A DNA stretch of 47,067 nucleotides from Gallionellaceae bacterium (GTDB lineage: Bacteria; Pseudomonadota; Gammaproteobacteria; Burkholderiales; Gallionellaceae): assembly GCA_009773615.1 (NCBI GenBank), contig WSYA01000009.1, positions 1 to 47,067 on the forward strand, in the 5' to 3' direction. Shown in pieces: positions 43,672-47,067 of this stretch. A program made the translations under genes and the position numbers. The notes under the pieces are model-generated. The model had not been told where the DNA came from. It saw only the letters and a program-made list of their open reading frames with translations, and did not search any database. The stretch's first letter is position 1. Every line of letters begins with the position of its first letter.

Positions 43672-46600
43672 AGAGAGTTCCTTTGGGGGTTCCTGATGCT
43701 CGACTCAAAACGAGTCTCGATCCAGGCATAGAGTGTGGGTAACAGCACCAGCGTGAGTAGCGTCGAGGTGAACAGCCCTCCGATTACCACCACGGCAAGT
43801 GGTCGTTGCAACTCGGAACCGGGGCCGGTGGCGAGCAGCATCGGCACGAGCCCGAGGCTCGCTATCAACGCCGTCATGAGCACCGGTCGTAACCGCCGCT
43901 CTGCGCCTTCCTGCACGGCTTGTAGCACCGAGCGTCCAGCCGACCGCAGTTGGTTGAAGTAACTCACCATAACGACGCCGTTCAGCACTGCCACGCCGAA
44001 CAGTGTGATGAAGCCGACCGAGGCCGGTACCGATAGATAAAGTCCCGAGACAAATAAGCCCACCACGCCACCGATCAGCGCGAACGGGATGTTCAGGATG
44101 ACCAGCCCGGCCTGTTGCACCGAGCGGAAGGTCAGGAACAACATGAAGAAGACTAGCGCGATGGACACCGGAACTACCAATCCGAGACGTGCCGCTGCGC
44201 GTTGCTGGTTTTCGAACTGACCGCCATAGACAACGGCGTAGCCCGGCGGCAGCTTGACCTCGCGCTCGATGGCAGCGCGCAGTTCATCCACGAAGCTCAC
44301 GACATCGCGCCCCTCGACGTTGCTGCGTACCGTCACTTGGCGCCTACTCGATTCGCGCTGAATCAGCACCGGGCCGTCCACTTCGCGTACGTCGGCGACT
44401 AAGCCAAGCGGCACTAAGGCACCGCTGGCAGTCTTGATCATCAGTCGTTCGATGGCCTGCGGCGAGGCGCGCGCGGTCTCTGGATAGCGCACCAGTACAC
44501 CGGCACGGCGGTTGCTCTCGATGATCTCGGTGGCCACCCTTCCGCCGACTGCCATTTCCACCACCCGGTTCACATCCTCGTTATTGAGGCCGTAGCGTGC
44601 CAACCGTTCTGAGCGGATGACCACTTTGAGATAGCCCTGACCGGAAAGGCGTGCGCGGAAGACATCGCTTGCGCCGGTCGTGCGCTTGACGATATCTTCG
44701 ATCTGTCCGGCTTTCTCCTCCAGTACCGTGAAGTCGTCGCCGAACAGCTTGATAGCGACTGCGGCGCGCGCGCCAGTCAGCATTTCCGACACGCGCATGT
44801 CGATCGGCTGGCTGAATCCAACTTCGACATCCTTGAATACCTCAAGCTTCTCGCGCAGCTTTTCATGCAATCCTTCCAGGCTCACTGTCCACTCGGCGCG
44901 CGGCTTGGTCTGGAGAAAACAATCCGTCTGGTAAAAACCCATCGGATCAAGACGCAACTCGTCCGCGCCGCTACGGCAGACCATGCCGGTAATCTCCGGG
45001 AGTTGCAGCACCGCTTTTTCGATTGGCGCATCCATCGCAAGTGAGGCTTCGAGCGAAATATCGGAGGCTTTCTCAAGGCTGATTAGCGGCGATCCCTCAT
45101 CCATCGTCGGCATGAACTCCTTGCCGATATACGGGAACAGCACAACCGCACCGACAAGCGCCAGCAGAGCACCGCCCACGGCAATGACCCGTTGCTTCAG
45201 CGCCCAGCGCATGACTGGAAGATAGACGAGTTTGACCGCTGCAAGCACAGGCCCGTCATCGTGCGAACCGCCGCGCATCAGGAAACTGGCACACACCGGA
45301 ATCACGGTGAGCGACAGCACCAGCGAGCCGATCAGCGCAAAGGCAATAGTGAGCGCAAGCGGCGCGAACATCCGGCCTTCGAGTCCGGTGAGGCTGAGCA
45401 AGGGCAGGAACACGATGATGATGATCAAGATGCCCGAAATTACCGGCGCCGCCACTTCCATCGTGGCGCGGTAAACTAGGTGCAGGCGACTCACGCCTCT
45501 GGGTGTGTGTGCGAGTTGGGTGTGGATGTTCTCCACTACCACCACCGCTGCGTCCACCAGAATGCCTATGGCGATGGCCAACCCGCCGAGCGACATGAGG
45601 TTAGCGGAGATGCCTGCAAGCCGCATGAAGATCAGCGTGAACAGCACTGATAGCGGCAGGATCAGAGCCACGGTGAGCGCGGCGCGCAGGTTGCCGAGCA
45701 GCACGATCAATACCAGCACCACCAGCACCACCGCTTCGCCGAGCGCCTTTTCAACCGTCCACACTGCCTCATTGATGAGACCGGCGCGGTCATAGTAGGG
45801 CTCGATTGTCACGCCCTTCGGCAGAGTGGGGGCAATGCGTTTGATTTCTTCCTTGACGGCTTTTACGACTGTACGACTGTTCGCACCCATGCGCAGCAGC
45901 GCCAGCCCGGTCACGGTCTCGCCATTCCCGTCGGCGGTGGCACCGCCGAAACGGGTGAGCGAGCCGATGCGCACCTGGGCGACATCGCTGACGCGTACTG
46001 GATGGCCGCTACGGGTGACGACTGTGATGCGGCGAATATCCTCCAGCGTTTGCAGTTGGCCCTCCGTGCGTACCAGCAGCATCTTGTCGGCGCGATTGAT
46101 GCGATCCCCTCCGGCATTGCGGTTGTTGCGCTCGATTGCCTGCGCCAGTTCGTCGATGTCGAGCCCGTGCGCGGCAAGTTTGTCCGGACTGGGGATTACC
46201 TCGAAGGCACGCACTTCGCCGCCGAGCGCATTTACGTCGGCCACTCCGTCTACGGTGCGCAGTTGCGGGCGAATGATCCAGTCCTGAATGGTACGCAGCT
46301 CGGTGTTACTTAAACCCTCGCCTTTGACGCGGTACATAAAAATATCGCTCAGGGGCGTGGCAATCGGCGCAAGTACCACTTCGACCCCGGCGGGCAGCGC
46401 CGCGCGTGCCTGCGTCAGACGTTCCGTAACTTGCTGGCGCGCCCAGTAGATGTTGGTGTCGTCCTCGAAATCGATGACGATGTTAGTCAGCGCGTATTTT
46501 GTCGTGGAGCGCAGGGTCTTCTGGCGCGGCAAGCCCTGCATCTCCATCTCGATGGGAAAGGTGATACGCGATTCCACTTCCGTGGGCGCGAGTCCCGGCG

Positions 46601-46757
46601 CCTTGACGATCACTTGCACCTGCGGCGGCGAAATTTCAGGAAAAGCATCAATGGGCAGCGTGTTGAAAGACCACAGACCACCGACGGTGAGCGCTGAGGC
46701 CGCAAGCAGCAACATCAGCCGCTGGATGAGTGAAAAACGAATGAGCGCGGCGATCAT
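43668..46757 (-). CDS. CzcA/CusA-family heavy-metal RND efflux permease
   Basis: A 1029-residue inner-membrane pump with 12 helices and two large periplasmic domains. It begins MIAALIRFSLIQRLMLLLAA and includes FPEISPPQVQV, EVVLAPIATPLSDIFMY and NRNAGGDRI. Helix 4 reads LAIAIGILVDAAVVVVENIH: the D and E of the proton relay are present, but the DFG aspartate of CzcA is replaced by AIG, as in CusA-like members. The substrate is therefore uncertain (Cu/Ag or a divalent metal). It begins on the ATGA overlap with the czcC fragment. No CzcB-type adaptor gene lies next to it. Confidence 0.93.
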   Translation of the reverse strand: MIAALIRFSLIQRLMLLLAASALTVGGLWSFNTLPIDAFPEISPPQVQVIVKAPGLAPTEVESRITFPIEMEMQGLPRQKTLRSTTKYALTNIVIDFEDDTNIYWARQQVTERLTQARAALPAGVEVVLAPIATPLSDIFMYRVKGEGLSNTELRTIQDWIIRPQLRTVDGVADVNALGGEVRAFEVIPSPDKLAAHGLDIDELAQAIERNNRNAGGDRINRADKMLLVRTEGQLQTLEDIRRITVVTRSGHPVRVSDVAQVRIGSLTRFGGATADGNGETVTGLALLRMGANSRTVVKAVKEEIKRIAPTLPKGVTIEPYYDRAGLINEAVWTVEKALGEAVVLVVLVLIVLLGNLRAALTVALILPLSVLFTLIFMRLAGISANLMSLGGLAIAIGILVDAAVVVVENIHTQLAHTPRGVSRLHLVYRATMEVAAPVISGILIIIIVFLPLLSLTGLEGRMFAPLALTIAFALIGSLVLSLTVIPVCASFLMRGGSHDDGPVLAAVKLVYLPVMRWALKQRVIAVGGALLALVGAVVLFPYIGKEFMPTMDEGSPLISLEKASDISLEASLAMDAPIEKAVLQLPEITGMVCRSGADELRLDPMGFYQTDCFLQTKPRAEWTVSLEGLHEKLREKLEVFKDVEVGFSQPIDMRVSEMLTGARAAVAIKLFGDDFTVLEEKAGQIEDIVKRTTGASDVFRARLSGQGYLKVVIRSERLARYGLNNEDVNRVVEMAVGGRVATEIIESNRRAGVLVRYPETARASPQAIERLMIKTASGALVPLGLVADVREVDGPVLIQRESSRRQVTVRSNVEGRDVVSFVDELRAAIEREVKLPPGYAVVYGGQFENQQRAAARLGLVVPVSIALVFFMLFLTFRSVQQAGLVILNIPFALIGGVVGLFVSGLYLSVPASVGFITLFGVAVLNGVVMVSYFNQLRSAGRSVLQAVQEGAERRLRPVLMTALIASLGLVPMLLATGPGSELQRPLAVVVIGGLFTSTLLTLVLLPTLYAWIETRFESSIRNPQRNSL

Positions 46758-46971
46758 GGCTGGGTCTCCATTGAGGAATTAAGTACCGAGATACCGGATG
46801 CAAGGCGCAGGTCGGCCGCCGCAAGCGCGCTTTCCTGTTGCAGCTCCAGGTAACGGGTACGGGCATCGAAATAAGTGTTGCTGGCATCAACCAGTGTGAG
46901 GACATTGAGTTCACCGGACGCAAAGCCTCGACGTGTGAGCGAATACACCTTGCGCGAGGGTTCAAGCAGGA
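46754..46971 (-). pseudogene. 3' fragment of TolC-like outer-membrane efflux gene (czcC type)
   Basis: The last ~72 codons of a CzcC/TolC-type outer-membrane channel: LLLEPSRKVYSLTRRGFASG, ELNVLTLVDASNTYFDARTR, then LELQQESALAAADLRLASG. Full proteins are about 400-450 residues. The frame is broken upstream by the inserted IS256-type end at 46972. The remaining piece overlaps the RND gene by four bases, as the intact gene would. Whether the rest of the gene lies beyond the insertion is outside this window. Confidence 0.8.
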
Positions 46972-47067
46972 GGGTGTCTTTTATTTTGTGTAAACGGAAT
47001 TGCTTAATGCTGCGGCATCCGTTCCTCAAACTGGATAGTAAACCGATTTAGCGCCGCCTTCCAATCG
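46972..47067 (-). mobile_element. End of IS256-family insertion sequence (partial)
   Basis: The stretch starting at 46972 (GGGTGTCTTTTATTTTGTGT, then AAACGG) has the look of an IS256-family terminal inverted repeat. Immediately inside lies the C-terminal end of a transposase frame on the minus strand. The element continues past the window. It interrupts a czcC-type gene. The family call rests on recalled end and C-terminus patterns. Confidence 0.65.
47004..47066 (-). CDS. C-terminal tail of an IS256/Mutator-type transposase (partial)
   Basis: Twenty residues are visible, DWKAALNRFTIQFEERMPQH, ending with TAA at 47004-47006. The W-x2-AL-x2-F-x-I-x-F-x2-R pattern is the usual end of IS256-family transposases. 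The catalytic DDE part lies outside the window. It is oriented toward the broken czcC gene. Confidence 0.55.
   Translation of the reverse strand, partial: DWKAALNRFTIQFEERMPQH

Noticed and set aside
39757..47067. Direct repeat of the tRNA-Leu 3' end as an attachment site
   Set aside because: No second copy of the tRNA 3' sequence was seen within the window; it could lie further right.
1..47067. CRISPR array, toxin-antitoxin or phage module
   Set aside because: No regularly spaced repeats, cas-like, paired toxin-antitoxin or phage structural genes were seen.

Overview
The window looks like a chromosomal piece from a betaproteobacterium. The ribF-ileS-lspA-ispH block, the sdhCDAB-sdhE-gltA-sucAB block, the cytosolic chemistry and the codon style fit Nitrosomonadales, possibly an iron-oxidiser-like Gallionellaceae (Sideroxydans/Gallionella type). 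That placement is inference from gene content and recalled similarity; no 16S or search result is available here.

Layout. 1-853 holds no convincing gene but has a perfect 19-bp-arm palindrome, an AT-rich inverted repeat and a possible gene remnant. 854-3481 encodes a soluble protein with two repeated sensor modules and a C-terminal CheW domain. 3518-4560 is a rearrangement scar: a REP-like terminator, the 3' part of a draG-like gene on the minus strand abutting the 3' part of rnfE on the plus strand, then intact rnfH. 4597-5871 is an AT-rich nhaD antiporter gene. 6173-12364 is the tightly overlapping ribF-ileS-lspA-ispH-thiO operon. A tRNA-Thr(CGU) with its own promoter follows, then a HlyD/ATPase/permease/permease efflux system (12520-16799), a flavin reductase and a small membrane protein. 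A minus-strand lipoprotein (17912-19231) is divergent from the ispD-ispF-tsaB-rimI-UDG run (19371-22508), which leads into two cyclic-di-GMP genes (22538-26169). Minus-strand queD, a TgpA-type transglutaminase and a DUF58 gene (26245-29606) are divergent from the TCA block sdhCDAB-sdhE-gltA-sucA-sucB plus an acuI/yhdH-type reductase (29754-39610). A tRNA-Leu(UAG) then borders a minus-strand heavy-metal module: P-type ATPase, beta-barrel protein, lipoprotein, DUF3240 protein, CzcA/CusA-type RND pump, and a czcC 3' fragment cut by the end of an IS256-family element at the right edge.

How the genes work together. The core blocks cover flavin cofactor synthesis, isoleucyl-tRNA charging, lipoprotein maturation, three MEP isoprenoid steps (ispH, ispD, ispF), thiamine-linked glycine oxidation, tRNA t6A synthesis and complex II plus the 2-oxoglutarate dehydrogenase arm of the TCA cycle. 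The accessory parts are the sensor-CheW gene, the draG/rnfE scar, nhaD and the metal-efflux module.

Repeats. Four REP-like palindromes starting GTAGGAGC lie between genes (3518, 21227, 30471, 33238). A different 86-bp palindrome sits inside the UDG reading frame (21838-21923). I did not find a clear wholly new defence or biosynthetic system. The strongest oddities are the double-sensor CheW protein, the draG/rnfE junction, the in-frame palindrome in UDG, and the IS-truncated metal-efflux operon with no adaptor gene in view.
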